DNA of 64,000 bases from JADJYF01 sp965278995 (GTDB lineage: Bacteria; Pseudomonadota; Gammaproteobacteria; Ga0077536): NCBI GenBank assembly GCA_965278995.1, contig OZ257136.1, forward strand, positions 2,852,001 to 2,916,000, written 5' to 3'. Of this stretch, positions 43,935-52,040 are shown piece by piece. A model generated the notes under the pieces. It saw only the letters and a program-made list of their open reading frames with translations, was not told the DNA's origin and ran no database searches. Each line of letters opens with the position of its first letter. The stretch's first letter is position 1. The position numbers were made by a program, and so were the translations under genes.

Positions 43935-44582
43935 TCAACCACTGAACTTGATCGTGTAACCCCACGAGTCCAGCTGGGCCGGAATGGCATTGAACGACAG
44001 CGTGATGCGCTGCTTGCCTTGATTGGGCGGGACCGCGTGCATGAGAAAACTCGGAAACAGTGCAAGGTCGCCGGGGAAAGGCGCTGGACTGATCCACTTA
44101 TCGGCATTGAACTCGTTCGGCGTCATACGTCCGTGGTCATTTTTAAACAGGAAATCCGTGCCGCCTGGAGATTTCATGAAAACGGTCTGCGATCCGGGAT
44201 GCGTTGCCGTCAAATACACCACGCCCGAGATGAAACTATTGGCGTGGTTGTGCATGGCCTGCCGACCGCCCGTCTCCAGTACATTGACCCACATCTCTTT
44301 CAGCGACCAACCCATGCGCTCGCCGAAGAGTAAAGCTCCGAAGTCGATAATCTTCGGGGTGATCAGCGCCGCAGCTTTGACGAACAGCGGATTATCGCTC
44401 GGGCGCAGTATCTCGGTGTGGGAAAGATTAGAGGATGAACTGTTGCCACGTGTTGCCAATGTGGAAAAGTGTTCAATCAACCCTTTCACCAGTGAATGAT
44501 CCAACACTGAGGGTGCCCGCATGAAGGGGATGGGGAAGAGCGGGATTACTTCATCCATCTTTTTTTTCATTGGACTTGCCAT
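43935..44582 (-). CDS. 2OG-Fe(II) oxygenase superfamily protein (TIGR02466-like)
   Basis: A 215-residue protein of the short bacterial 2-oxoglutarate oxygenase group. Recognisable blocks are PLFPIPF near the start, MHNHANSFISGVVYL around residue 120, and LFPSFLMHAVPPN with the distal His, then an Arg in QRITLSFN. The canonical HxD pair is not obvious (the first motif reads HNHANS), as in relatives I recall, so activity is uncertain. Candidate starts are 44582 (MASP) and 44570 (MKKK), neither with a strong ribosome binding site; 44582 is used. It lies 79 bases downstream of the HupE gene and 31 bases upstream of the MFS/spermidine-synthase-like gene. Confidence 0.78.
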   Translation of the reverse strand: MASPMKKKMDEVIPLFPIPFMRAPSVLDHSLVKGLIEHFSTLATRGNSSSSNLSHTEILRPSDNPLFVKAAALITPKIIDFGALLFGERMGWSLKEMWVNVLETGGRQAMHNHANSFISGVVYLTATHPGSQTVFMKSPGGTDFLFKNDHGRMTPNEFNADKWISPAPFPGDLALFPSFLMHAVPPNQGKQRITLSFNAIPAQLDSWGYTIKFSG

Positions 44583-44661
44583 TGTCTCTGAATATGCACC
44601 AGTGGCGGGAATAATCGGCAAAACGTTCGTCGATAGTGCAACCCGCAACAGCGTTTGCACG

Positions 44662-45609
44662 CTAGCTTAAAATTGCCGCAACTCGCAGCCACGACCAGTA
44701 CGCCGCCAGAGAGCCGATACCGTATAACAACGGAAGGCGGCCGCGCTCGACCAGCGGCCACCGCCGAAGTGCGCGCCAGATTAGCCACGCTGTTGCTACT
44801 GCCAGCAGCTGCCCGATCTCGACACCGATGTTGAAGGTCAGCAATGCGGTTGGCAGATAGTTCTGCGGCAGGCCGACTTCCTTCAGTGCGCCAGCAAAGC
44901 CCAGACCATGCATCAGTCCGAAGAGGAACGCCACTGCGGCGGGCCAGCGTTTCGATAAAGACTGGCGCTGCTGCAAGGCCTCTGCGACGACCAGCACTAT
45001 CGAGAGCGCGATGGTGGCTTCCACCGGGGGCGACCGCAATGTCAGCCAGCCCAGAGCGGCACTTGCGAGCGTAAGGCTATGCGCCGCGGTGAACGCTGTG
45101 ATGGTCCACACCAGTTGACGCCGGAAACCGACAAGTACCAACAGGCTGATGACAAACAGCAGGTGGTCGATTCCACCTAAGATATGTTCCACACCTAATA
45201 CTGTGTACGCCGAAGCAATCTCACCTCTGCCGCGCCGATCGTCGGCAGAACCGTACAACCGTACCGTCGGCTGGCCCGCCGTCAACGTATAGACGTGTGA
45301 TTTTCCGTCCAGCCAGAAGATTTTCACGAGTGCGGCAGAATAACGCTTGCCCACTCCTTTGATTGCCAGCATACCCTGCAGTCCGCCGTCGCCACAGCGC
45401 AGCACATTGGGCTCAGCGCGGCAGCCCTCGGGCCACATCGGCTTCAGATCCGCAATGGCTGCGCCTTTTTCGCTCGCCGTCCATTGCCACACGAAGGTGC
45501 CGTGCGACGTTTCGCGAAGCTGCATCTCGGCCATGCTCATTTCGTGCGCCGCCGCTACGCCGCTCAGCATGAATACCGCCAACAACGCGAAGCGGAGCAA
45601 ACCGGTCAC
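44662..45609 (-). CDS. HupE/UreJ family membrane protein
   Basis: A 315-residue protein with a signal peptide ending at VAAAH (mature N-terminus near HEMS), a periplasmic beta-rich domain of about 110 residues with C63 and C72, and six C-terminal membrane helices. The family motif EHILGGIDHLLF (His 142, Asp 148, His 149) begins the first helix, and FGLMHGLGFAGAL is a second conserved motif. HupE and UreJ are nickel/cobalt permeases; the periplasmic-domain subgroup has no assigned metal. The start is GTG at 45609, overlapping the stop of the PpiC-like gene as GTGA, which implies translational coupling. Confidence 0.88.
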   Translation of the reverse strand: MTGLLRFALLAVFMLSGVAAAHEMSMAEMQLRETSHGTFVWQWTASEKGAAIADLKPMWPEGCRAEPNVLRCGDGGLQGMLAIKGVGKRYSAALVKIFWLDGKSHVYTLTAGQPTVRLYGSADDRRGRGEIASAYTVLGVEHILGGIDHLLFVISLLVLVGFRRQLVWTITAFTAAHSLTLASAALGWLTLRSPPVEATIALSIVLVVAEALQQRQSLSKRWPAAVAFLFGLMHGLGFAGALKEVGLPQNYLPTALLTFNIGVEIGQLLAVATAWLIWRALRRWPLVERGRLPLLYGIGSLAAYWSWLRVAAILS

Positions 45610-46478
45610 TTCGTGGCGGTCTCGGTTTTCACGTTGTACTTCTTAGCTAACGCGCGCACGGCAGCAGTGCGTTGTTCGGCCATAGTGGCGTCGGTCCAGT
45701 CCTGCAATACCACACCGCGCAGACGCTCGAATACTGCTGGCTTGGATGGAGTCATCAAATCAAGTCGGATCGCGCGCCACCCCTCACGCGTCGAATACGC
45801 TCGCCATTCGCCCGTCGGCGATTCTCCGAGCATCTTCGCGAATTCAAGGCCATAGCTCTCAGTGAGGTTCGCCTGCGGTCGCCCCTTGAAGACCCGCAAC
45901 CCGGCCTCCGCCTCAGCCGGCGCTCCGGCATTCAGACTTTTGACAAAGGCGCGCACCGTCACTTCAGTGGCGTCGCCGGCGAGCACTGCCTCCTCGAAAT
46001 CGTAGCGCGCTGGCTCGTCGTATTGAGTACGGCGTATTTCAAACCATTTGCGTAGGAGTTTGTCGTCGAATGGCGGCAGTTGGACATTCGCATCGATGAC
46101 ACTGAGGGCCTTGAAGATTATCCGCTGCCGGATGGCATCATCGCCCTTGTCCACCTGCAGCGCCAACCCTTCACGATAAAGCACCTCATTGTCGAGCCAG
46201 ACCTGCCGCAGCGCGTCCAATTCCGCCTTGGTGGGATCCCGGCCGCGCGAAGCCTTGAACACCTGCCTGGATTCCTTGTCGACGTCGGCGCCAATCATGA
46301 TCGTCTGCGGATCATCCACGCTTTCGAGCAAAAAGTGATCGAACGCGAACAGCAAGCCGCCCAGCACGATGAAATGGACGAGCGGCTCGCGCAGCCAGTT
46401 AGGCCAACGCATTTTGCGACGTACCACAGCGGTGTCGTTGAAGAGGGCAGTCGAGAGCGGAGTTGGCATGTTTGTCAT
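45606..46478 (-). CDS. Membrane-anchored PpiC-like peptidyl-prolyl isomerase
   Basis: A 290-residue protein with one N-terminal membrane helix (PLVHFIVLGGLLFAFDHFLL, about 31-50) and a periplasmic portion of the SurA/PpiC-like type: a helical chaperone domain (about 60-160) and a parvulin-like domain (about 160-275). In environmental proteobacteria such isomerase genes are commonly found beside periplasmic-domain HupE genes. The ATG at 46478 directly abuts the TGA of the sorting-tail gene, and its own stop overlaps the HupE start, so the three are translationally coupled. Likely role is folding or maturation of the exported partner proteins. Isomerase activity is unproven. Confidence 0.75.
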   Translation of the reverse strand: MTNMPTPLSTALFNDTAVVRRKMRWPNWLREPLVHFIVLGGLLFAFDHFLLESVDDPQTIMIGADVDKESRQVFKASRGRDPTKAELDALRQVWLDNEVLYREGLALQVDKGDDAIRQRIIFKALSVIDANVQLPPFDDKLLRKWFEIRRTQYDEPARYDFEEAVLAGDATEVTVRAFVKSLNAGAPAEAEAGLRVFKGRPQANLTESYGLEFAKMLGESPTGEWRAYSTREGWRAIRLDLMTPSKPAVFERLRGVVLQDWTDATMAEQRTAAVRALAKKYNVKTETATK

Positions 46479-47204
46479 TCACATCGTAAATGCGAGCTGG
46501 CAGGAAGTCCCGAAGCTGAAAATACCCGTGCGTCTATTCGGAGACGGCAGCAGGCGATCCCGGTCAGCGATCACCATCGCCAAACTGCGCATTCTCTCCT
46601 TGTGCAGCAATCTCAAACCAAAAACGATCAACATCGCCAGCAACGGTGCGGACGGTGCCAGCGGAATCTGACGCGTGCTTGCTCCACTTGCATCAGCAGT
46701 CACCACAAAATCCAGACCGTAGGAGGTCGGGCCGCCGGTCTCCTGCACCCACACGGAATACATACCGCTCGGATGCCCGGCGCCGAAGCCAATGGCAGGA
46801 AGAATGTCGGTACCGACATGCTCATAGCTGTAGTGAGCGAAACCCAGCAGATTCTCGACGCCTGCACCCGAGGGTGACACCGTAATCTGCGGGCCCGCTT
46901 GCAGGGCGATGAACGATGCGCCTCCCGATACGGTCGTGCTGCCCGCAAGAATGAGCGACGTCAGGCTCGATCCAGCAGGCACCGCGAACGTGAAATAGTC
47001 GCGATCGACTCCCTGCCCGTTATTTCCCGTGGCACCGAGTACGCTATTCACGCCGGGCGTGACGACCAGCGCAGTGGGCGCCAGACCGTTATTGGAAAAA
47101 TCACCGTCGCTGTCTTCGTTCCAGACGGTAACGCCGTGTGCCGCAAACGCTCCGCCCACGGCAAGCATCACTGCCAGAAGTTTCGTGCCAGGTCCCGGTT
47201 TCAT
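46479..47204 (-). CDS. Secreted protein with variant PEP-CTERM-like tail and C-terminal extension
   Basis: A 241-residue exported protein: signal peptide (LLAVMLAVGGAFAAHG), body beginning VTVWNEDSDGDFSNNG, a beta-rich domain with DYFTFAVPAGSSLTSLIL resembling choice-of-anchor/PPC-like folds, then a sorting-like tail IPLAPSAPLLAMLIVFGL plus RLLHKERMR. About 35 further residues follow the basic patch (to QLAFTM), which is unusual. The ATG at 47204 follows GGGAG. It ends at the start of the PpiC-like gene and lies downstream of the PHP gene behind a strong hairpin. Function unknown; its place in a coupled operon suggests it is a client or partner of the PpiC/HupE proteins. Confidence 0.72.
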   Translation of the reverse strand: MKPGPGTKLLAVMLAVGGAFAAHGVTVWNEDSDGDFSNNGLAPTALVVTPGVNSVLGATGNNGQGVDRDYFTFAVPAGSSLTSLILAGSTTVSGGASFIALQAGPQITVSPSGAGVENLLGFAHYSYEHVGTDILPAIGFGAGHPSGMYSVWVQETGGPTSYGLDFVVTADASGASTRQIPLAPSAPLLAMLIVFGLRLLHKERMRSLAMVIADRDRLLPSPNRRTGIFSFGTSCQLAFTM

Positions 47205-47223
47205 TGCAGATTGCTCCCAAGAG

Positions 47224-47256
47224 AAAGGCGCCGCGCGGATTCCGCGCGCCGCCTTT
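47224..47256 (-). terminator. Strong hairpin between the PHP gene and the sorting-tail gene
   Basis: A 33-base palindrome, AAAGGCG-C-CGCGCGG and CCGCGCG-C-CGCCTTT, with a single internal mismatch and a tiny loop. On the minus strand it is followed by TTTCTCTT. It lies 20 bases after the PHP stop and 20 bases before the next start, so it is an intrinsic terminator or an mRNA-processing/attenuation element in the operon. Confidence 0.72.
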
Positions 47257-47276
47257 AGTAAGACGCGTGGGAGGGC

Positions 47277-49514
47277 TTACAACGCGCCGAGTATTACCGT
47301 CCCACCCGTTACCTGGATGTAGATTGGGTTGCTGTAGAACCACAGATCAGCCCAGGCCGCCAGGTCGTTGGCCACATACTTCTGGCCACTGACGGTTGGC
47401 AAGTGTGCGGGGCAACCATCGATCGCTACGCCCGCGTACACCGTGCCGTTGGCGGGGACGGTGGTGCCGGTCACGGTACACGGGATCTTGAGGTTGGCCG
47501 TGTTGCTGGCGTTGGTATAGAGGTCCGGCAACGGGTTGCCGCTGGCATCGGTTTCGAACGGCACGGCAGCAGGCAGGTTAGTGCCGCGCAAGCGAACGTA
47601 CTGGGACGCCGAAACCGCAGGGATGCGGTAAGTCATCTTGAGGTACTGGGTGCCACCCGAACTAACTGCCACCCATGGCGTGGCGCCGTTACCGTTGAAC
47701 GTCTTGATAACGGCGGCAGTCGTGTTCTTGGCCGCAGCCGGTACCGTCGCGATATTTGGATTGGCAAGCCAGGTGTTGGGCCAGGCGCCCGAATAATCGG
47801 CCGTTCCCGGTGTCTTGTAGCCGGTTACCAGGCCCCGAATGACGTCGATGTGATCGAGTACAGGCGCGTTCACGGGCTGATTGACGCCGATTTGAGCCAA
47901 CGACGGATTAGCGAAAACGTACGGTGAGTAGTTGGTCCCTGCCGGATCGCGTACGACGACCGACACCACGATTTCTGAACCTGCACGGACGGGGAGTTTC
48001 TCGCCCATCGTCGCGCAGCCGGCTTTATTGTCGATGCCCGTATTACCCGTCGCAGCGGCGATTGCCAGCGCTTCCACTGCCGCATTGGTACGGAAGGCTG
48101 CGCCCGGGTAGGACGCACAAGCAACGAATGCCAGGCGATCGATTAATTGTCCGTTGGCAGTGAAGCTGTTACCTGTGCGCAAGCCATCGACAATTGTTTG
48201 CGGTCTCAGCTTGTCGGCACCGTTGCGCACCATCGCGTAATCACGTTGATACTCACCGGGGTAGAAATCTTGCGTCGATCTGCGATCGTCGGGACTGAAC
48301 ACCCCGCGGTTGTGCCAGTCGGAACTTGCGAAGAACCAAAAGTTACGCCCTTCTCCGAGCAAGGCATCCCATACGCCACCGACGTAGGCGCCATAGACAC
48401 CGGTACCGCCATAGGTCGTGCCGCCAACGGAATCGACCAGGACGCCGCCTATGTTGTTCCGATTGGGCGAGTACTCGCCTCGATTATCTGAAGCGTGGTG
48501 ACCCGGCTGCGTCTCCATGCCGAAAGCGACTTGCGGCGCGGCATTGTTGAAGTTGCGCAGATGCTCAATATTGAAGCCGTTGTTGCCGTCGGGATTGAAC
48601 GGCCCGGCGCGTTCGAGGTGGGCAGGGACGTAGTAGCTTCCAGTCGGATGCTTCTCAACCATCCACTTCAATGCTTCGACTGTCTTGTTGTGTCCGCGCG
48701 TGCCGTTACCGGCGCCGCTGGCGGGTACAAGCTTCTTGGCGCTGTCGTTCCAGCTTGGATCGGCCACATTCAGGCTGCCAGTAACAGAGCAATCCCAGTT
48801 GTTGCCTTCACTCGTGCCGGTGGTGTTGCCACGGCTCGTGTCCGTGTCATTGCGGTCGAAGCAGTACTCCCACTGGGCCAATGCCGTAGCATTACCAAGA
48901 CCGGTATAGCGAGAGCCGCTCGCGTTCGGTTCGGTCGGCAGAACAGCAGTATCCAGGGCCATCGGAATCTGGCCTGTAATGACAGCCATCGACGTGTGTT
49001 CATGCCCTGGCACAACCGTTTCGACACCGATGAACATCGGCTCGTTCTTCAGTGCGGCCAGATACTCGACGACGGGATACTGGAATTCCTGCACCGACTG
49101 CCAGCGCCACATATTACGATTCACGCCGCTGCCAGAAACATTGCCCTTGACCGTAACGCCGCTGTTGACCCAGGTCGTTGTCGGCCCTGACCCGGCGATT
49201 AACGGATACGCCGGTGTGTCGAGCGTGGCGTCCTCGGTCAGTGTGCAGTTGCGATTGCCGCTGCCGCCGTGGCCCGCTTGCACGAACCAATCCAGGCCCC
49301 ACGGGGTGTCCAACTGGTCGGTCGATTTTTTTATCAGCTTCTGCATCGAAATCGAGCCGTCCGAGCAGGTCGTATGGTTATGAAAGTCGCCCGCTACGTA
49401 TTTGCCTGGCGTCTTACCTGCTGCCTTCGTAACGGTAGGCGCGGTAGCCAGAGCGGTGGTGCCGATAGCCGCGACCGCCGCGAGGGCGATGTGGCGCTTG
49501 AATCCAGTTTTCAT
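47277..49514 (-). CDS. Exported PHP-family (CehA/McbA-like) metallohydrolase
   Basis: A 745-residue protein with a Tat/Sec-type signal peptide (HIALAAVAAIGTTALATAPTV), then a PHP domain. The metal-binding HxH is in GDFHNHTTCSDGS; further ligands are in VQAGHGG, GHEHTSMAV, and the late SSDWHNRGVF. The large insertion and C-terminal beta-rich part (residues about 480-745) are typical of exported CehA/McbA-type proteins, some of which hydrolyse carbamate or phosphoester compounds. The substrate is unknown. It is separated by a strong hairpin from the sorting-tail/PpiC/HupE operon on the same strand and is transcribed from its own region at 49515-49756. Confidence 0.85.
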   Translation of the reverse strand: MKTGFKRHIALAAVAAIGTTALATAPTVTKAAGKTPGKYVAGDFHNHTTCSDGSISMQKLIKKSTDQLDTPWGLDWFVQAGHGGSGNRNCTLTEDATLDTPAYPLIAGSGPTTTWVNSGVTVKGNVSGSGVNRNMWRWQSVQEFQYPVVEYLAALKNEPMFIGVETVVPGHEHTSMAVITGQIPMALDTAVLPTEPNASGSRYTGLGNATALAQWEYCFDRNDTDTSRGNTTGTSEGNNWDCSVTGSLNVADPSWNDSAKKLVPASGAGNGTRGHNKTVEALKWMVEKHPTGSYYVPAHLERAGPFNPDGNNGFNIEHLRNFNNAAPQVAFGMETQPGHHASDNRGEYSPNRNNIGGVLVDSVGGTTYGGTGVYGAYVGGVWDALLGEGRNFWFFASSDWHNRGVFSPDDRRSTQDFYPGEYQRDYAMVRNGADKLRPQTIVDGLRTGNSFTANGQLIDRLAFVACASYPGAAFRTNAAVEALAIAAATGNTGIDNKAGCATMGEKLPVRAGSEIVVSVVVRDPAGTNYSPYVFANPSLAQIGVNQPVNAPVLDHIDVIRGLVTGYKTPGTADYSGAWPNTWLANPNIATVPAAAKNTTAAVIKTFNGNGATPWVAVSSGGTQYLKMTYRIPAVSASQYVRLRGTNLPAAVPFETDASGNPLPDLYTNASNTANLKIPCTVTGTTVPANGTVYAGVAIDGCPAHLPTVSGQKYVANDLAAWADLWFYSNPIYIQVTGGTVILGAL

Positions 49515-49756
49515 CGAGCCTGCTCCTGTGTGGGTGTTGAGATTGAGAGCGACGAAGAGCCTATCGATTCACGGTGACATCGATATGACATATCGGTGAC
49601 ACGGCGAGACTGTTTGGCTGGCGACTATCCGATGCAATGGAAGGCCGATGTGTTTCATCGGCTTGTAATACACACGAGAGAATATCCACTCGCACACTCG
49701 GGCGTCGCGCGTGCGGAATACAAATTATCAATCAGCACTCTGACAGGATACTCACT
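49515..49756. other. Divergent promoter region
   Basis: A 242-base divergent gap between the PHP gene (minus) and a sorting-tail gene (plus). It includes the ribosome binding region GACAGGATAC for the plus-strand gene. I cannot assign confident -35/-10 boxes; no repeat or gene is seen. Confidence 0.45.
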
Positions 49757-50389
49757 ATGAAACTCAGCCGACTCTTTGCAGTGGCCACTTTGAGCGCTAT
49801 GGCTGCCAGCCCAACTTTCGCCGCACAGTTCACTGTTGATTTCGAGAAGAACTGGGACTATCTCGACGGCGACATCAACGGCTACTACAATGGCGGTACC
49901 GCGGCTGACGGAACAACCGGTGCCAATCTCGGCGTTTCATTCGTGGGCGTATCAGGCTTATCCAACGATCTCGACTTCACTTACTACACCGGGGCTCCAT
50001 CGCCGCAGGGCACAGCATATGCCCACACGTTCGCGCCTGAAGACCTTGCATTCATGAACGTCGCAGCCGGTGTCGACAACGCGCTCTCGTTCTATTATTC
50101 GAGCCCGGGCGATGCGCTCGGCGCAGTGAAAGCCTACTCCGGCTTGAATGGCACAGGCACACTGTTGGGCACGCTAGATCTGGCGGCAAATACCACTGGT
50201 GGCTACGACGTATGGACACTCGTGACGTTCGCGTTCACCGGCACCGCCCTGTCGTTTGATCTCACTGGCAGTGCCAATCTGGTCGGCCTGGACGATATCA
50301 GCGCGGTCCCGGTGCCGCCGGCACTGGTCCTGCTGGCTTCTGCCCTGCTCGGCATTCCGGCAGTACGCCAACGGATCAACCGGACGTAG
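49757..50389 (+). CDS. Secreted protein with PEP-CTERM-type tail
   Basis: A 210-residue exported protein: signal peptide (KLSRLFAVATLSAMAASPTFAA is the leader region), a beta-rich choice-of-anchor-like domain with Tyr/Gly-rich NGYYNGGTAADGT near the N-terminus, and a C-terminal tail VPVPPALVLLASALLGIP plus AVRQR, ending shortly after the basic cluster as is normal. No enzymatic motif. The open frame upstream (to 49637) does not look exported. Expected to be processed by an exosortase encoded elsewhere. It is divergent from the PHP gene. Confidence 0.78.
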   Translation: MKLSRLFAVATLSAMAASPTFAAQFTVDFEKNWDYLDGDINGYYNGGTAADGTTGANLGVSFVGVSGLSNDLDFTYYTGAPSPQGTAYAHTFAPEDLAFMNVAAGVDNALSFYYSSPGDALGAVKAYSGLNGTGTLLGTLDLAANTTGGYDVWTLVTFAFTGTALSFDLTGSANLVGLDDISAVPVPPALVLLASALLGIPAVRQRINRT

Positions 50390-50427
50390 CCCACCTACTC
50401 TCAGGCCATGAGAACACCGGCGGAACT

Positions 50428-50461
50428 GCGGACTGCGTCACCTGCACGTGACGTAGTCCGC
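50428..50461. terminator. Bidirectional hairpin terminator
   Basis: GCGGACT-G-CGTCAC, loop CTGCAC, GTGACG-T-AGTCCGC: a 14-base-pair stem containing one G-T pair, centred between the convergent ends of the sorting-tail gene (50389) and the M56 peptidase gene (50513). No U-tract follows on either strand. Confidence 0.6.
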
Positions 50462-50512
50462 AAGTAGCTGCAATTCGGATATTGAATCGGGTGGTAAATG
50501 ACGGCGGATGTT

Positions 50513-51478
50513 CTAAACAAACTGCAGCATGACTTCAGCAAGGTGATGAAGCGCGTCGCCCATGACAACAATCTGAATCAGCAAAGCGACCGCAAGCACG
50601 CTCATTGCATGGCTGGTTTTCCAGCTTCGCCATTCCGGTCGTTGCAGGGCGCAGGTTCGCGCGCCAGCATTCAGTGCGTCGAATGTCGCCGAGCCAACAT
50701 TACCTTGAGCCAGCCGCCAACGCGTCATCGCCTCAATCGTAGACACAACCATCCCCACGTCCCCAGTTGCGCGCGAGACCGCATAGTCACACGACTGTTC
50801 GGCGGCAAGGTGCAGTTCGGCGAGCAAGCGCCCACGTCCTGCTGCTGGCCACGTGAGGCTCGCGGTGCTTGCCAGCAGGTTACGTAAATTGTCACCGCGA
50901 TAGCAATGCGCGCGTTCATGTAACAGGATGACCTCAACCTGAGCGGGAGTGGCGTGTTCCAGTAACCCGCGCGACAGCAGGATGGTCGGCTTCAACACGC
51001 CGATACAGCAAGCGAGCAGGGTATCACTGTCGAGTACCCTGAACGATTTTCCCGTTACAGGTCGCGCCATCCACGTCAGCATGCTGGCGCTACGCGCACT
51101 GCGCCAGATCGCAGCGCTGGTGATTGCAATCGCGGCAAGCAGTAGTGTTGCAACTATCCATGGGATTGCATGCGCCACCGATTCGGAGACTTCCAATATC
51201 GGCACGTGTCCGCCGCAGGCCTTGCCATGACAATGACTATCGACGATCAGCGTACTCAAGCCCGGCGCAAATACGATGAGCGTAATAACGACAGCAAGCG
51301 TCATTGGATACAGCGCGTAGCAGAACAGATAGAACGACCGTTGAGCAGGGACCAAAGGTCGCATTTTCCTCACGATCCAAGGCACCGCCAGCGCCGCCAA
51401 GCCGCTCAACAGGTACCACAAAGCGAAGAACGCCAGCACGGGTAGTACTACGGGTTCAGCGATCAGCGAGGCGTGCAT
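50513..51478 (-). CDS. M56 family (BlaR1-like) membrane metallopeptidase
   Basis: A 321-residue membrane zinc protease of the BlaR1/MecR1 type without the penicillin-binding sensor domain. It has four to five membrane helices, the HExxH motif HERAH at 187-191, and a likely third ligand Glu in AAEQSCD (E227). Between the second and third helices (about residues 76-102), on the predicted periplasmic side, is a Cys/His cluster: H82, C83, H84, C88, H91. That is a plausible metal or redox ligand-binding loop. It begins one base after the BlaI-like repressor, so the pair acts as sensor-protease and repressor. The signal is unknown. Confidence 0.85.
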   Translation of the reverse strand: MHASLIAEPVVLPVLAFFALWYLLSGLAALAVPWIVRKMRPLVPAQRSFYLFCYALYPMTLAVVITLIVFAPGLSTLIVDSHCHGKACGGHVPILEVSESVAHAIPWIVATLLLAAIAITSAAIWRSARSASMLTWMARPVTGKSFRVLDSDTLLACCIGVLKPTILLSRGLLEHATPAQVEVILLHERAHCYRGDNLRNLLASTASLTWPAAGRGRLLAELHLAAEQSCDYAVSRATGDVGMVVSTIEAMTRWRLAQGNVGSATFDALNAGARTCALQRPEWRSWKTSHAMSVLAVALLIQIVVMGDALHHLAEVMLQFV

Positions 51479-51479
51479 A

Positions 51480-51884
51480 TCATTTGACCTCGAGATGCGC
51501 GCGCAGTGTGTCCAGCATGGCCCGCGCTTTATCGGGTTCGAGTTCGTCGACGAGATTCAGGAACCCGCTGAGCAGCGGCTCGATTCGCCCAGTCGCAAGG
51601 TCCTGCGAAAGATCGTTCATCAAGAGGGTAATTAACGCGGTCCGGTCGAGTTTCGTTACGTACTCAAATGCGCGCCTCTGCTTTTGTCGAGTGAGCAAAT
51701 TCTTGCGCGTCAACCGTTCTAACGTCGATTGCACGGTGCTGAGCGTTATATCGCGCGGGTGCAGTGCGTCGAGTACCTCACGCGCAGTCAGTCGTTCATG
51801 GCGCCACGCCAGCTCCATTACCTCGATCTCGAGTTGTCCAAGGCGCGGCGCCCGACTCCGCCGTCGCATCCCTATGAAGTTCAT
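51480..51884 (-). CDS. BlaI/MecI/CopY family transcriptional repressor
   Basis: A 134-residue winged-helix repressor. The HTH core shows LGQLEIEVMELAWRHERLTARE and STVQSTLERLTRKNLLTRQKQ, and the C-terminal dimerisation segment follows. Members are cleaved by an M56 protease, which relieves repression. The adjacent M56 gene is one base away. The divergent gene is the TonB receptor; the intervening region contains repeated GTTACAG words that could be operators. No cysteine-based metal site is seen in the repressor itself, so it is closer to BlaI than to CopY. Confidence 0.9.
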   Translation of the reverse strand: MNFIGMRRRSRAPRLGQLEIEVMELAWRHERLTAREVLDALHPRDITLSTVQSTLERLTRKNLLTRQKQRRAFEYVTKLDRTALITLLMNDLSQDLATGRIEPLLSGFLNLVDELEPDKARAMLDTLRAHLEVK

Positions 51885-52040
51885 GAATTACCGTCTCGTT
51901 ACAGTGGCGTTCAAAGTTCGAGGATTAATCGGTTTTCAGGAACGATGCTAAAACAGCACTGTTACAGCAATTACCGCAAGGACCCTGCATGCCTATCGCC
52001 AACATCATTCGACCGTGTCGCCGCATTGCAGTCGCAACTC
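51885..52040. promoter_or_regulatory. Divergent regulatory region between blaI-like and TonB-receptor genes
   Basis: GTTACAGTG at 51898-51906 and CACTGTTAC at 51957-51965 form an imperfect inverted repeat, and GTTACAG recurs at 51961-51967 as a direct copy. BlaI/MecI repressors bind TACA-containing dyads, so these are candidate operators controlling both divergent genes. The assignment is inference. Confidence 0.4.
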
